NCBI GenBank assembly: GCA_009801015.1 | Contig: VHZZ01000828.1 | Coordinates: 47,377-68,562 of the forward strand | Length of the DNA: 21,186 nt | From: Silene noctiflora | Taxonomy: Eukaryota; Streptophyta; Magnoliopsida; Caryophyllales; Caryophyllaceae | Direction of reading: 5' to 3' | Shown here: piece after piece, positions 1 through 10,424 of the stretch | Numbering within the stretch: the first letter of the stretch is position 1 | Layout: the number at the start of each line of letters is the position of its first letter | The notes under the pieces: model-generated | The model's database searches: none | What the model was told of the DNA's origin: nothing | What the model saw: only the letters and a program-made list of their open reading frames with translations | Translations under genes and position numbers: made by a program

Positions 1-65
1 TGAACTGAACTGAAGTGAAATGAATGAAGCTGAACTGAACTGATGAACTAAAATAAGCTGAAATT
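1..65. repeat. Degenerate TGAAC/TGAA microsatellite
   Basis: The window opens inside a short imperfect tandem repeat of TGAAC and TGAA words, which fades out near base 65. It may extend to the left of the window. Confidence 0.6.
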
Positions 66-1974
66 AAGTCCAAAAAATTAAGGTCATACAGTTGTAGTAT
101 GTAGTTAGCCTTTTTATTGTTATAGGTACCATCGGTTTTTAATTAATACAAAATGCTATTCTCATAAATGTGGTGTTTTTCCCAAAATGAACCATAGACG
201 GACCTTTACAATATTCCTAAATTAGATTAATGGCAAAATGTACAACTAATAACATCTTCCTGAAGTATAAGTGTTGGGTGGTTGAGCTTTCCTTTTCTCT
301 TATCTCAATATCATCTGAGAGCATAGTGTACCTATTATACATGACGTTTTAACGTCGTTACCTCACAAAAGGAGACGACATAGCCCACATATTCGCTTCC
401 CTAGAATAGTTGTGCCGCTCCTTGTCATTAATTACTTAATAAGTCAAGGACAACGTGTTCATTCCAAACATGCACTCCCGAAAGAATAAAGAGATACAAT
501 CTACCCATCCAAGTGCATGTTACCCATCTACTTCATATTATAACTTTATTCATAAAAAAGAAATTGTTGAATACATGAAGTTATTTTTCTGTTAAATTTG
601 TTTTCTATGATATTTTTTTTCTCTATTTTACCTAGTGACTTAAATAAATTAATTCAAATTTCACCAAATTTATTATTGTTTCTTTTAATTGAAAGGAATA
701 TATTGCCTCTTAATTAATCTGGAAATTTTCGATAATGTTTGTCTGTTATTGTTGGGTGCATTAGTTCGTGAAAATTAGACTATTATTACACTCAAAAATC
801 CTATTTGCAATACTTTATTACTCATTTTCATTGTTCTTCATGGTCTCTTGCCAACACTCTTAAAACTCGCCCTTAAATACTTGTCAATCAAATTTATTAA
901 GGCCCTCCTGATCCTCCATGGCACAAGATCATTATAGCTAGCCGCCTACTTTTGCGCTACTTCTCTTTTGGTGGGTATTGGTTAGGTTGTTTGTGATCGT
1001 CTAGGACAATGGTTAGAAGGATGAACTTTCAAGTGTACTTTATGTACCCCTTTGCAGCGAATTACTTGTCATTCAAGTTGATCTTCTTTCTTGTGCAATG
1101 GGTTGTTTCATTACCAACTCAGTATGTCTATCTTGCTATTTTCTACATTCTACTTTTATTGTACTCTTTTTTTATAAAATTTATCCAAATGAATTATTCT
1201 CTGTCTAAATTTGGTATGCTAAAATGGTGAACTGCCACTATTACTCCTAATTTTGTAAGTATCAGTCCTTCCATCAAAATGACATTGTACCCCTTCTTCC
1301 TAAATAAAGGGGTAGAGTAGTAGTTTTACATTTGTCTCTTAAATCTTCCCAAAATAGAAAGTAAGACACCAAAAGTGGAATGGAGAAAATATTATTCAAT
1401 AAAATCACAGCGTTTTAAAAATGGTGGGATAAAATTCACTCATAAATAACATAGCATGAATTCTGATAGCGTTCAATTTTTTATAAATGGTGGGTGGGTA
1501 TGTATAAGTGGACCGTATCTTAAAAATATTGTTGTTATTGTATTTGAGTTGATCTTAATAGTATATTCTTTAATAGTAACATTAATATTTGATTATTGAT
1601 ATTGATGATTGGCATGACTTGTTGTATCAACCTATGCCTTAAACATTAAGAAATTCAACTTGGTATATTTAACATGTATACATCTAGCATGGTTTAATGT
1701 GAATCATAAAAATCTTAATCAGATTAGTTATACCTAGATAATTGTCATTGGAGAGTTATAATCTAATTCAAGATCATGAATTAGCCATTAGCTTACATAA
1801 ATTGGGTGAAGTGGCAGTATTAGTCAAATAAACGTTTTAGAAACTCGTACAAATCCTCCCCATATATTATTGTCTCCTACAAAATAAATTCACTCGGAAA
1901 ATTTTATGTCAATATCACAAATACTCATGAAATATAAAGTACTAAATTGCCTCCATCTGTTATGAAATATCTAT
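66..1974. other. AT-rich intergenic stretch, no gene recognised
   Basis: I see no convincing coding signal here. The one open frame of note (1009-1230, + strand) is low-complexity, hydrophobic and F/L/Y-rich, as expected of translated AT-rich DNA, and matches no family I know. A weak MITE-like fold-back lies at about 1263-1394. Confidence 0.5.
1263..1394. mobile_element. Possible degenerate Stowaway-like MITE
   Basis: The left side carries CAGTCCTTCCATCAAAATG. The right side, read in reverse complement, gives TTCTCCATTCCACTTTTGG, so the two ends form a loose terminal inverted repeat of the CTCCxTCCATxC kind seen in Stowaway (Tc1/mariner) MITEs. Similarity is modest and the TA target duplication is not clear, so the boundaries are approximate. 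Confidence 0.3.
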
Positions 1975-3062
1975 AACATTTTAGTTCATTTTCAACTTAA
2001 GATAGAATGAGACGTTAAAGTTATCATTAATCTACTTATATTAGGATAAAATAAAATAAAATTTGTTTTGTTCTTAAGAAATCTAATTTTATTAGGATTA
2101 TTTAATAAAAGTAATTTATTATTGTATATTTAATAACATTTTAGTTCATTTTCAACTTAAGATAGAATGAGAAGTTAAAGTTACCATTACATATAAATTT
2201 ATACTTACCAAACTCTGTATATATATGCGGGTGAGTTAGTAAATTTAATTAATACTTATACTAGGATATAATTAAATAAAAATTGTTTTTTTCTTAAGAA
2301 ATTACTTTTATTAGGATAATTTAAAAAAAAATCTTTTAGAAACCTACCATTATTATGATACATTTAATAACATTTTAGTTAATTTTCAACTTAAGATAGA
2401 ATGAGAAGTTAAAATTACCATTACTTATAAATTTATACTTATTAAATTTTATATATATGTGCGCGATTTAATAAATTTAATTAATACTTTTATTAGGATA
2501 AAATTAAATAAAATTTGTTTTGTTACTAAGAAATTACTTTTATTAGGATAATTTAATAAAATTCTTTTAGAAATCTACTATTCTTAGGATACATTTAATA
2601 ACATTTTAGTTCATTTTCAACTTAACATAGAATGAGAAATTAAAGTTACCATTACTTATAAATTTATACTTACTCTCTATATATATATATGCGTGTGATT
2701 TAATAAATTTAATATTAAGATAAAATTAAATAAAATTTATTTTGTTCTTAAGAAATCTACTTTTATTAGGATAATTTTTTTAATATTTTTTAGAAATCTA
2801 CTATTGTTAGGATACATTTAATAACGTTTTAGTTAATTTTCAACCTAAGATAGAATGAGAAGTTAAAGTTACCATTACTTATAAATTTATATTCACTAAA
2901 ATCTATATATATATGTGTGTGATTTAATAAGTTTAATCTACTTATATTAGGATATAAAATTAAATATTTTTTTTTTTGTTTTAAGAACTCTACTTTTATT
3001 AGGTTAATTTTATTAAAATTTTGAGAAATATACTTGCTAGGACAATTTATTAAAATTTTCTA
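1975..3062. repeat. Tandem array, about 230-bp AT-rich unit, about 5 copies
   Basis: The landmark AACATTTTAGTTCATTTTCA, or a close variant, starts at about 1975, 2135, 2369, 2600 and 2823, giving spacings of 160, 234, 231 and 223 bp. Each full unit runs through GATAGAATGAGAAGTTAAAG, a short TATATA run with GTGTGATTTAATAAATTTAA, and TTCTTAAGAAATCTAC plus ATTAGGATA words. The first unit lacks roughly 70 bp. The array decays to the right near 3062. It behaves like a small satellite or long minisatellite and has no coding content. Confidence 0.85.
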
Positions 3063-3125
3063 TAAATTATAGGATTTCTAAAAAAGTTGGACTCTCTAAT
3101 ATCGCCCGAAAAGTTCCTGCTTTTT

Positions 3126-3144
3126 TATATATATATATATATAT
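3126..3144. repeat. (TA)n microsatellite
   Basis: A pure TA run of about nine units just to the right of the 230-bp array. Confidence 0.9.
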
Positions 3145-3258
3145 TGATTGACCATATTTTGCAAATTTTATTATATGAAATTAAGAAAAAATAATTCAAG
3201 CAAATTTAAAAAATGGAAAAAAAATAGGAAAATATTTCTAAAAGACATAAATTATATA

Positions 3259-3490
3259 CTCCTTTCATTCAATTCCACATTGCATCTATTCCTTCTCGGT
3301 CCCATTCAACTCCACATTATTTGGCTGTACTTTTAATACTATAATACTATAATATCACTACTAAGGCCCACTTTTTTTACACAAAATATTAACACCTTCC
3401 ACCCATTTGTTATACTTTTAATACTATAATATAATTTTCTAAATATTTGTGCATAAAGCATAGATGCAAAGTGGAGTTGAATGGAGAGAG
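3259..3490. mobile_element. Stowaway-like MITE, 232 bp
   Basis: The left end CTCCTTTCATTCAATTCC and the reverse complement of the right end, CTCTCTCCATTCAACTCC, begin a terminal inverted repeat that matches at 26 of 32 positions. The element is bounded on both sides by the dinucleotide TA (3257-3258 and 3491-3492), the target duplication of Tc1/mariner elements. No transposase frame is present, so it is non-autonomous. The interior repeats the CATTCAACTCCACAT and TACTTTTAATACTATAAT words, suggesting a small internal rearrangement. Confidence 0.75.
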
Positions 3491-3492
3491 TA

Positions 3493-4054
3493 TGGTTTAA
3501 AAAATTGTTTGTTTTATCAAAATACTCGGTTTATAAAAAAAATCAAAAGTATATCTCTGTATTCACTAATTTAAAATCTCTCCTATTTCTTTCAATAAGA
3601 TTATATATTTGTTTTATCAATAAATTTACATTGATAAATTAAAGAAATTATAATTTTTTTTTTTATGTATGATATTACAAAATAGACTTTAATAGTTATG
3701 AAACTATTTTACAAAATATCCTTTCTCAATATTTGGTAAAAATTTGTTATAGGTGAGATTTTGAGATATTTTTGTGACAAAAATACAAAGGTTAGGTTAT
3801 TATTGTTTAAGTTAAAAGGTCGGGTTATTTTTGTTAAATTAAGGATATATTCGTAAAATAATTAAGGAGATACATAGACTAATACTTGGTACAAAATGAT
3901 TAAGAATAAAAGTTAAACGTGTAGACCTGATTAAATTAAAACCGACTTAAAATGATAAGACTAGATAAGTTAAACTCGAGACCCAAAATAGACTCGAATA
4001 CAAATACAACCCAAGTCACCAAAGTAGACTCGAATAGAACTACATTCCCGCGGA
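3493..4054. other. Intergenic DNA upstream of gene 1, nothing recognised
   Basis: AT-rich sequence without a gene. From about 3900 it changes to short words such as AGACTCGAATA repeated twice with small variations (near 3990 and 4026). That could be the worn edge of a transposon, but no ends can be defined. Confidence 0.4.
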
Positions 4055-4225
4055 AATTAGCTTAAATACTACAGGTCTACAGTACCATAGTACAATCTGC
4101 GTGATCAACCTATTCACCAACTACCATAGTCCATAGCACGCACATTCAAGAATCAAGCTTATAAATTAGCTTAAATACTACAGTAGCATAGTACAACCTT
4201 CGCAATTCAAGAATCAAGCTTATAC
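4055..4225. repeat. Direct duplication abutting the gene 1 start codon
   Basis: AATTAGCTTAAATACTACAG starts at 4055 and again at 4164 (period 109 bp). Both copies continue through CATAGTACAA and end in TTCAAGAATCAAGCTTATA. The second copy is shortened in its middle and stops about 10 bp before the ATG at 4236. The duplication therefore makes up the presumed promoter or 5' leader of gene 1, and nothing like it precedes gene 2. Confidence 0.8.
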
Positions 4226-4235
4226 TTGAGTAACA

Positions 4236-5794
4236 ATGGTGATGATGTATACAACAGTATCGGTACTAGTGGGCCGGTTATTGTGCTGTTTTTGCTCATT
4301 AGCGCCGATTAGGGGAAGTCTGCTGCGTTATATAGAGGACCGGGTGTACTCCAAGAACTCGGTCATTGTCGATATAATGGGTAATTTGATCATCGTTGCG
4401 GGGTCGGTGGTGTCGCTGGTTTTTACTGCAAGCGAGAAACCGAATGTTCCGGTTAGGGTTTTGGCGGGCGGGTATGTGGTGCAGTGTTCGATTCATGTGG
4501 TTTCGGTTTGCTTTGAGTATCGTCGTGTCGCGAGGAGGCGGAGGAGAGAGCTTGATTTGGAGGCGGCCGATTATGGTAGTGTCGCCGGTAATTGGAGGTG
4601 AAGGCTATTACTTACCAATTTTAATTGATTTGATTTTAGGGGTTTTGTCATTCTTGTTATATATGCATTGTATTAACCGTGTATGGATTGTTATTGTGGA
4701 ACAGATATTTTCTGTTGGTAAATGAGATGATTTTGTAATTTGGTTACCATTAAGAGCCGCGTATGCGTTATTATTGTGAAACAAATACGTTCTGTTGATC
4801 AATGAGATGTATTGGTTACCATAAGACCTGTGTATGGGTTATTAATATGTTCTGTTGGTAATTGGGGTGATTTTAGTTACCATTAAACCCGTGTATGGGT
4901 TATTGTTGTGAAATAGATACGTTCTGTTGGTAAATGAGATGATTTGGTTACCATTATTGTGAAATGGATGCGTTTTGTTGGTAAATCAGGTGATTTGGGT
5001 CTGTCGTACCGTGAAGACTCATACTACTGTCTTGTACTGTGCTGAACATGTGTTTTCTTGAGAATATTATGGTAGCAGCTGTCTTGTACTGGCATTCGTT
5101 CTAAGCAATCTTCATTTCTATTAAACATTCCAAAACTGGCATTCATTCTAAGCAATCTTCATTTCGATTAAGGGCTTGCATGGGATGGAGTTTGTTGTTG
5201 TTAGGGTAATAGAGCTTAAATGATCTGGAAAATGGAGGAAAGTGATGGCAGTGGAAGGTAGAAATGAGGAAGAGAGTGTAATAATTGCTCCACTAAGGGG
5301 GTGAACAGTTACCCATCTTCCATATGAGGGTAAGTAATTAAACACTTTGAACCCTTATTCCTTCAACCTACTCAGGTAGAACGAGTGTGTTCTCAATGAG
5401 TGTACTGGTTCCTTATAATAATTGCGTGTATAAAATTGTCTTGCTTAGAAGATTTTCACCATATGCTTGTGGATCAGGTTTGTTGTAGTTTGGTCTGTCA
5501 CTGTTTGATTTTCTGATACTTTGTTAATACTGTGTTTACTTGTGCGCTCATGGATCAGCTTTGCACTAAGATGTGACTCCTTGAACATGATGGCGTCACA
5601 TGTTTGGGGGATTCTTGGCCTCTATTGGCTATGGTCTGGTGGCAAGCTACTTAAGCAAAATGCTCCATGGCTGTATAGGTATGCTCTCCTTCATTTCCGA
5701 CATGAATTCAGTGCTCCTAGTAAAGGATAGGTTATTAGGATTCAGAATGAAAGCAACATGGGTTGATGGACTACAATTTACAAAGTCTTAAAAC

Positions 5795-5829
<35 letters not shown>

Positions 5830-8782
5830 TCCCATCGCCATTGTTGCCTTGTTGCCACGTGGTAAGTATAATATTATCTCTTGAGATTATGATTTTTTTT
5901 GTCTTTTTAGCTGCCTGCTAATTTTTTTTTGCCATTTATGCTTTATCTTGGTCTTGCTCATTCCCCCTTCTTTTTGCTTTTCTTACGGTTTGTTGTACTC
6001 TTGGCTCCCTTCTTTTGCATTGCCATTTATGTTTTACCATAGTGTCTTTTTTGTAATGTCCATCACTCCTTTGGTGTCCCTTGATTAGTTATAGCTCTCA
6101 AATCTCAACTGTAAAGAATACAGAATTAAAATATTTATCAGCATACTTAGGCATTCCCTATGCAACACACCATGGTTTTACTACTTTTAACGTTGCATAC
6201 CCCAAAGATGTGTTACCTTTTTCTGCAATGTCAGAGTGGTTAAGAGGAGTTTTATTAAGCGGAGCAGCTTAAGCACAGGTTGATTGTAGTCGAAGGACAT
6301 GGTTGTGTTCATGTTCATTAATAAAATTCCTTTGCAGTGTTTGCGGGACATGATAAACGCGTGAGAGAAAAATTGTGACATTTCCTTATATTTGAGGTGC
6401 TGGTTTCATTCTGGTGCATAAATCATAATCTATTATTAATTAAAGTACATTAGGAGTTGCATTGCTTATATAGCATCTTTATGGGATCATACAAAACATG
6501 CTTTCAACTTTCCAAGGTTTCACGTAGGTACTACTTACTACTTACTACGGAGGACGTGGCTATTGCTTTAACTTCCGCAATCACTTCTTCCAGGAGAATG
6601 TCAGTATTGTATAAATTTTTGGATGCACATTCTTTTTTTTTTCTTACTTGCTTGGTTGTGTTACCAAGTCAGGGCCACCTCACCATACGTGATTCATTGC
6701 TTCTTCATATGTAATGTTGCTTGAGAGTTAGAAATTTGCACCAGTTAACTCGACAAATGCTATGCTTTAGCTTACCTTTTTGTTATTGAAGTTATGATTG
6801 ATGTACCTTTACAAGTCAGCGATAACAGATTTTAATGTAAATTTGTGCAGGTTGAGTATGGCCTATCAGGCATGGGATCTTATCTCTGAAGTGTTCGGTT
6901 TAGCAGCGATGATAGTGTGTTTCAAATTGCCATCCATCATTGCAACCCGGCATACTGTTGCTGATCAAGTATGAGTCTATATTCTTGAACTAACTGTGTA
7001 GCTTCTGTGGTGGACTCTTTACATACTGGCTATGTTTTTTTATGCTAGAAGCAGGAGGGTGCCCCAGAAGCAGACCTGAATGTGCTCCCAAAATACAGAT
7101 TTCATATGTCAAGTAATGGGGAAAACCCAACTGTCGGCGCTGGAGTGATGGTGCCTGTGGATACCGATAATGGTGACTCAGCAACTGAATGTGTTCTTTT
7201 ACCTGAGGATGCAGTAAGTGCTTTCCTATTACCCTTTTTTGGAAGTTGTAACTATTCCTTGTGAAAATACTGTTGCTGACATGAATGTGTGTGTTGTTGA
7301 ACAAGTACATTAGAGATGAGCTTGATACTTAGAGTTGATGTAACAGATCAACTTACAATTGTTGTTTCACATCCCAATTAATAACATGGAAGTACCCTAG
7401 TGAGCCTTGTTGCTTAAGCACAAAACCGAAGGGTTTTATTTTGACCAAGGGCGCAAGTGAAATCTTGTCTTACTCTTTAGACTAGGGTCTAAATATCTTG
7501 CTATGGGCCATTTTCTTATCATCGCGTTAATTAAGGGTTTACAGTTAGAAATAAATTACATAAATTCATATGGTTAGACGTTAACACATTCAAAAGTGCA
7601 TAGTGCATACAACCTCGCCATCAATGATGAAGGACGGTGGCACACTTGTAATGTGAACCTTCTAACTTATGGTTGGGCAGCTGCAGTCAATGTGTCTGAA
7701 GCTCAGGTGTAGCTTGTCTCTGTCTGGTTTAGCACACTACTACACTAGTATGATGCCCAAGTATCTGCCGTCTCTGTAATTGGTAGTGGGCCTGTAAAGA
7801 AACCCAAAGTCCCACATGTGAGGGTTTATAAGGCAATAGACTACTCCCTCTATTGTCAATTGGTTTTAGAGTGGAACCCCCTTGGGCTTATGAAATGGAC
7901 TCTCTCTCTCTTTCATTTGGGTGTAGCCCAGGCCTGTTGCATGATTTAACAGGGCCAGGATTCATCTTAATGCATGGTAAATTGGTAATTCACTGGCATG
8001 CAGTATTTCATCTTTTCTTGAATCTATTGATAAAATAGTCCCATGCCCGAACAATGAGCAATTTAGGGTATTTTGGAAAGATCAACTGAGGGTGCAAGGA
8101 CCGACTTTATTAATAAAGGCAATTTGAATGGAAATTTTTGGCATTCAAATTTAACCCATTAGTGAATAGTGATTAGGTTGTTTCCCCCCTGTTAATAGCC
8201 TGATAGCAGTCAAAGCAGTGTTTAGTGGGGAAAAATCTTATGCTTGAAAATTAAGTGTTCAGGGTTCTAACTTCTAAATACCTGGCATGATACCACATTG
8301 TAAATTTGTAATAGGTTTGAAAGTTACAATCACATTTTGAGTCTGTAGGCGTCATATGTAAACCCTTTTGTGTGCTTATAGAAGAGGCCTATGAAAATTT
8401 AACCAGCTCATGGCTAGATGAATTCATTTCGGCAAACCAAGTAGTGGGCATAGATTTCGGCTGCTTTGTACAATGTTAGGAACTTGAGTAAGGCAATTCA
8501 TATTTAGTACTGTGTCGAATTAAGTGAAAGAGCACCCTAAATTGCTGAGTCGGTGTTGTTGTGTGCATCACGATGACCAGCTATATTCTATACTGACTTT
8601 TTTTCCTTTTATTATCTAAGGAATGCAGCATCTGCCTTGGTTTATATGAGGAGGGGATAGAGCTTCATGCTTTACCATGCAATCATCATTTTCATTCAAC
8701 ATGCATTGAGGAGTGGTTCAAAATCAATGCAACATGCCCCGTTTGCAAGTTCAACATTCTCAATGGCCGCGTAGAAGTTTGA
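4236..8782 (+). CDS. RING-H2 E3 ubiquitin ligase, divergent paralogue (gene 1)
   Basis: Five exons joined by GT-AG introns: 4236-4597, 5559-5678, 6851-6968, 7055-7213 and 8621-8782. They total 921 nt and encode 306 aa. Homology to gene 2 and to Arabidopsis At1g12760-type proteins supports every junction, including the phase-2 first donor. The start is the first ATG after an in-frame stop, in context AACAATGG. Residues about 40-66 and 73-92 are two hydrophobic segments joined by EKPNVPVRV. Residues 132-146 form a third, and exon 3 (162-200) a weak fourth. The RING-H2 finger has C255, C258, C273, H275, H278, C281, C292 and C295, all present. By family it should transfer ubiquitin from an E2 while anchored in a membrane; substrate unknown. 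Oddities: the conserved N-terminal [10 protein letters not shown] region is replaced by unrelated sequence, and exon 3 is five codons shorter than in gene 2 and has lost the CCCLPC core. It could be functionally altered or dying, but the frame is open throughout. Confidence 0.8.
4674..4998. repeat. Intron 1 tandem repeat of gene 1, 51-80 bp unit, 5 copies
   Basis: The word TTCTGTTG (TTTTGTTG in the last copy) occurs at 4710, 4790, 4850, 4922 and 4973. Around it repeat GTGTATGGGTTATTATTGTG, GGTAAATGAGATGATTT and GGTTACCATTAA. Copies vary in length through small internal deletions. A single related unit lies in intron 1 of gene 2 at about 11865-11906, so the sequence predates the duplication and was amplified only here. 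Confidence 0.85.
5089..5170. repeat. 35-bp direct repeat in intron 1 of gene 1
   Basis: CTGGCATTCGTTCTAAGCAA at 5089 and CTGGCATTCATTCTAAGCAA at 5136 begin two near-identical 35-bp copies that end in ATTTC[T/G]ATTA, separated by 12 bp. Confidence 0.85.
5679..6850 (+). other. Intron 2 of gene 1, partly homologous to intron 2 of gene 2
   Basis: The segment at about 6262-6515 (containing CAGGTTGATTGTAGTCGAAG and GCTTATATAGCATCTTTATG) is clearly alignable with about 13498-13750 of gene 2, and so is the start of the intron. The part at about 5880-6240 has no counterpart in gene 2, so it was either inserted here or lost there. It carries short open frames but no recognisable domain. A TACTACTTACTACTTACTAC microsatellite lies near 6529. 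Confidence 0.65.
5795..5829. repeat. (TA)n(TG)n microsatellite in intron 2 of gene 1
   Basis: A TA run passes straight into about eleven TG units. The same place in gene 2 (near 13405) has only TATATATGTG, so the run expanded after the duplication. Confidence 0.9.
7775..7951 (+). mobile_element. Possible solo LTR or LTR-like remnant in intron 4 of gene 1
   Basis: The stretch contains AAAGTCCCACATGTGAGGG, then GTTTATAAGG, then TTGTCAATTGGTTTTAGAGT. I recall this succession from LTRs of plant retrotransposons. A TG...CA frame can be drawn as given, but no target duplication is visible, so the limits and the Copia-type assignment are tentative. Intron 4 of gene 2 is about 540 bp shorter and lacks this segment, consistent with an insertion after the duplication. 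It is an old fossil with no coding part. Confidence 0.3.
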
Positions 8783-9084
8783 CATGCCACTAACACCAGT
8801 CCGGATCCTCTATCACTGTGTTTTTTGGTTTTATTGTTGATAATCAATGTAGGAAACAAAAAGAATAGTCCATTGCTGTGCCTCGTAAATCGTTTCATTG
8901 TATATACTAGTTGTAAGCATTAAGTAGCAAAGAAACGTCGGAATTTGTTTTTCTTTTGTTGGTTGTGTCGAGGCTTAAATGTCGGTGTCTACTGAAGTAG
9001 AAATCGGGAGCTGGAATATATAGTCATTGGCATGGACGGAGAGTGGATGGGTAGGAGGGTTTTACACACACTTTTACTTTTGCA
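8783..9084 (+). other. 3' flank of gene 1
   Basis: Presumed 3' UTR and downstream DNA. The part around 8868-8915 (GTTTCATTGTATATACTAGT and neighbours) still aligns with about 15705-15757 behind gene 2, so the duplicated block reaches past the stop codon. No poly(A) signal can be chosen with confidence. Confidence 0.5.
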
Positions 9085-9625
9085 GACCTGTCAAACGGGT
9101 TGGGCGGGTCGGGTCCCATGTCGGGTCATACGGGTTACGGGTCGGGTTAAGGTCAGAATACGGGTCAATAAATAATTTATAACGTTTTTTTTAATCTATT
9201 TTTTTAATTAAAAATAATAATTTTTAAAAACGTAAAACATATTTAAAATTAATATTTTAATCATATTTAACGCTTACATTAGTTATTTCAACGTTTACAT
9301 TAATTATATTGACATAATTATTAAATAAAAGTTTTTTTAATAATTATTTTATTATTAAGTATTATAAAAGTTATATAAAATTGACTTTTTAGTTATGGTT
9401 GTAATTTTTAATAATAAAAAAAAAATTAGCTATTTTTTTAATAAAATATTAATATTTTAATAAAATATGATATATAAATATTAATATTTTAATAAAATTC
9501 TTGATTTATCCTTGATCCAACGGGTCGACTCGTTCGGGTCGGGTCTCGACCCTAAAATAACGGGTCATTTCGGGTTTGGGTCAAACGGGCCACGGGTCGA
9601 AAAAAATGGGTCGGGGGGGTCGGAA
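9085..9625. repeat. GGGTCGGGT-rich repeat with AT-rich core
   Basis: Two GGGTC-rich blocks, about 9085-9167 (CTGTCAAACGGGTTGGGCGG and following) and about 9520-9622 (AACGGGTCGACTCGTTCGGG and following), flank a very AT-rich core. Both blocks read CGGGTC on the + strand, so they are in direct orientation and are not inverted ends. CTGTCAAACGGG resembles the terminus of hAT-type non-autonomous elements, but no matching opposite end is seen. It is probably a nested or truncated element. Confidence 0.4.
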
Positions 9626-9635
9626 AGGTCTAGAT

Positions 9636-10018
9636 ATAGGGATGGTAATTGTGGCCCAAATCGAACCGATCCGAAGGAAAACATCTTATCCAAATCCAAC
9701 TCTTAACAATCCCATACCCGATCCACTATGTAAAAATCTATATCCAAATCCACAATTGGAAAACCCGAACCATATTAAACTCGATCCATTCGTACCCAAA
9801 CTTGTTCCAATCAAATATTTTTGGAAATTTAGGTTTTATTATACTTAAAATTTCAATTTTGTCATATGAAATAAATTTTTTATATAGTCAAATCAAGTTT
9901 TGGACCGGGTTTTTGATTATATGGTGGATCGGGTATGGATTCGGAAAAAGTATAATGGATTGGGTATGGATTTTGAAATTTTGGATATGTATCGGGTTTG
10001 AATATGTATCGAGTAGAA
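9636..10018. mobile_element. Fold-back non-autonomous DNA element, hAT-like end
   Basis: It begins with TATAGGGATGGTAAT, a common plant hAT-MITE terminus. The left arm has CCCATACCCGATCCACTAT and TATCCAAATCCA. The right arm has the inverse forms ATGGTGGATCGGGTATGGAT and GGATTGGGTATGGAT. The arms form a long imperfect inverted repeat around an AT-rich middle. The right terminus matching TAGGGATGG is missing, so the element is truncated or interrupted. No real gene: open frames here only follow the repeats. Confidence 0.45.
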
Positions 10019-10191
10019 TAACTAAATAATAGTGGCTGGTGTTGTGGTAATCGCAAGTGTGGTGATACGTGAATAAAGTGTTTAAAGGGACAAAGAAAAT
10101 CAGTAACTTTGTTTCCCTTTTCCTTTCTTATAAACCTCCAACCAAACGCCCCCTAATTAATCAACAATGGCGAAAGTAAGAATTAAGGCCT
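10019..10191. other. Junction between two repeat elements
   Basis: Short intergenic stretch. CCAACCAAACGCCCCC at 10139-10154 is close to the reverse complement of the GCCTCGTTTGGTTGCC that opens the next element at 10192, so it may be the right end of a related MITE whose left end I cannot place. Confidence 0.3.
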
Positions 10192-10424
10192 CGTTTGGTT
10201 GCCATACGGGAATTAATTTCCCATGATTTTACAAAACACGTGAATTGCTCAATTCACGTGAATTGCCCAAAACTTGTTTGGTTGGCATCCAGGAGTTGGA
10301 TTCATGCGGGGAGTTTCCAACTACCTAGGGGAGACTAGGTAATTATACTCCCCCATAATGGAGGAATTGGAAACTCGTAGGAAAATGCAATTCACGTGAT
10401 TTTGGGCAAATAAACAACCTTCAT
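10192..10424. mobile_element. MITE-like element carrying G-box palindromes
   Basis: The left side starts GGCCTCGTTTGGTTGCC, a typical plant MITE end. The right side ends in GGGCAAATAAACAACC, a partial inverse. The inner arms ACACGTGAATTGCCC and GCAATTCACGTGATTTTGGGC are inverted. CACGTGAATTG-CT-CAATTCACGTG (10237-10260) is a perfect hairpin. The element therefore holds three CACGTG cores, the G-box bound by bZIP and bHLH factors. It sits about 530 bp before the gene 2 ATG. Its superfamily (PIF/Harbinger or hAT) is uncertain and no clear target duplication is visible. Confidence 0.5.

Noticed and set aside
1009-1230. 73-codon frame on the + strand
   Set aside because: Hydrophobic, F/L/Y-rich translation of AT-rich DNA with no motif, no homology I recognise and no splice partners.
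1975-3062. CRISPR-like regular repetition
   Set aside because: Units are about 230 bp, contiguous and imperfect, without short identical repeats and unique spacers, in a plant-type genome.
7812-7835. GTCCCACATGT followed by TTTATAAGG as a further snRNA-type promoter
   Set aside because: The gap is only about five or six bases, outside both known spacing classes; it is better explained as part of an LTR-like repeat.
4236-8782. Calling gene 1 a pseudogene
   Set aside because: All five exons stay in frame, every intron has GT-AG ends in conserved positions, and all RING ligands remain, so divergence alone is not enough to call it dead.
9512-10029. Three overlapping + strand frames
   Set aside because: They follow GGGTC repeats and the arms of a fold-back element; their peptides are repeat translations.
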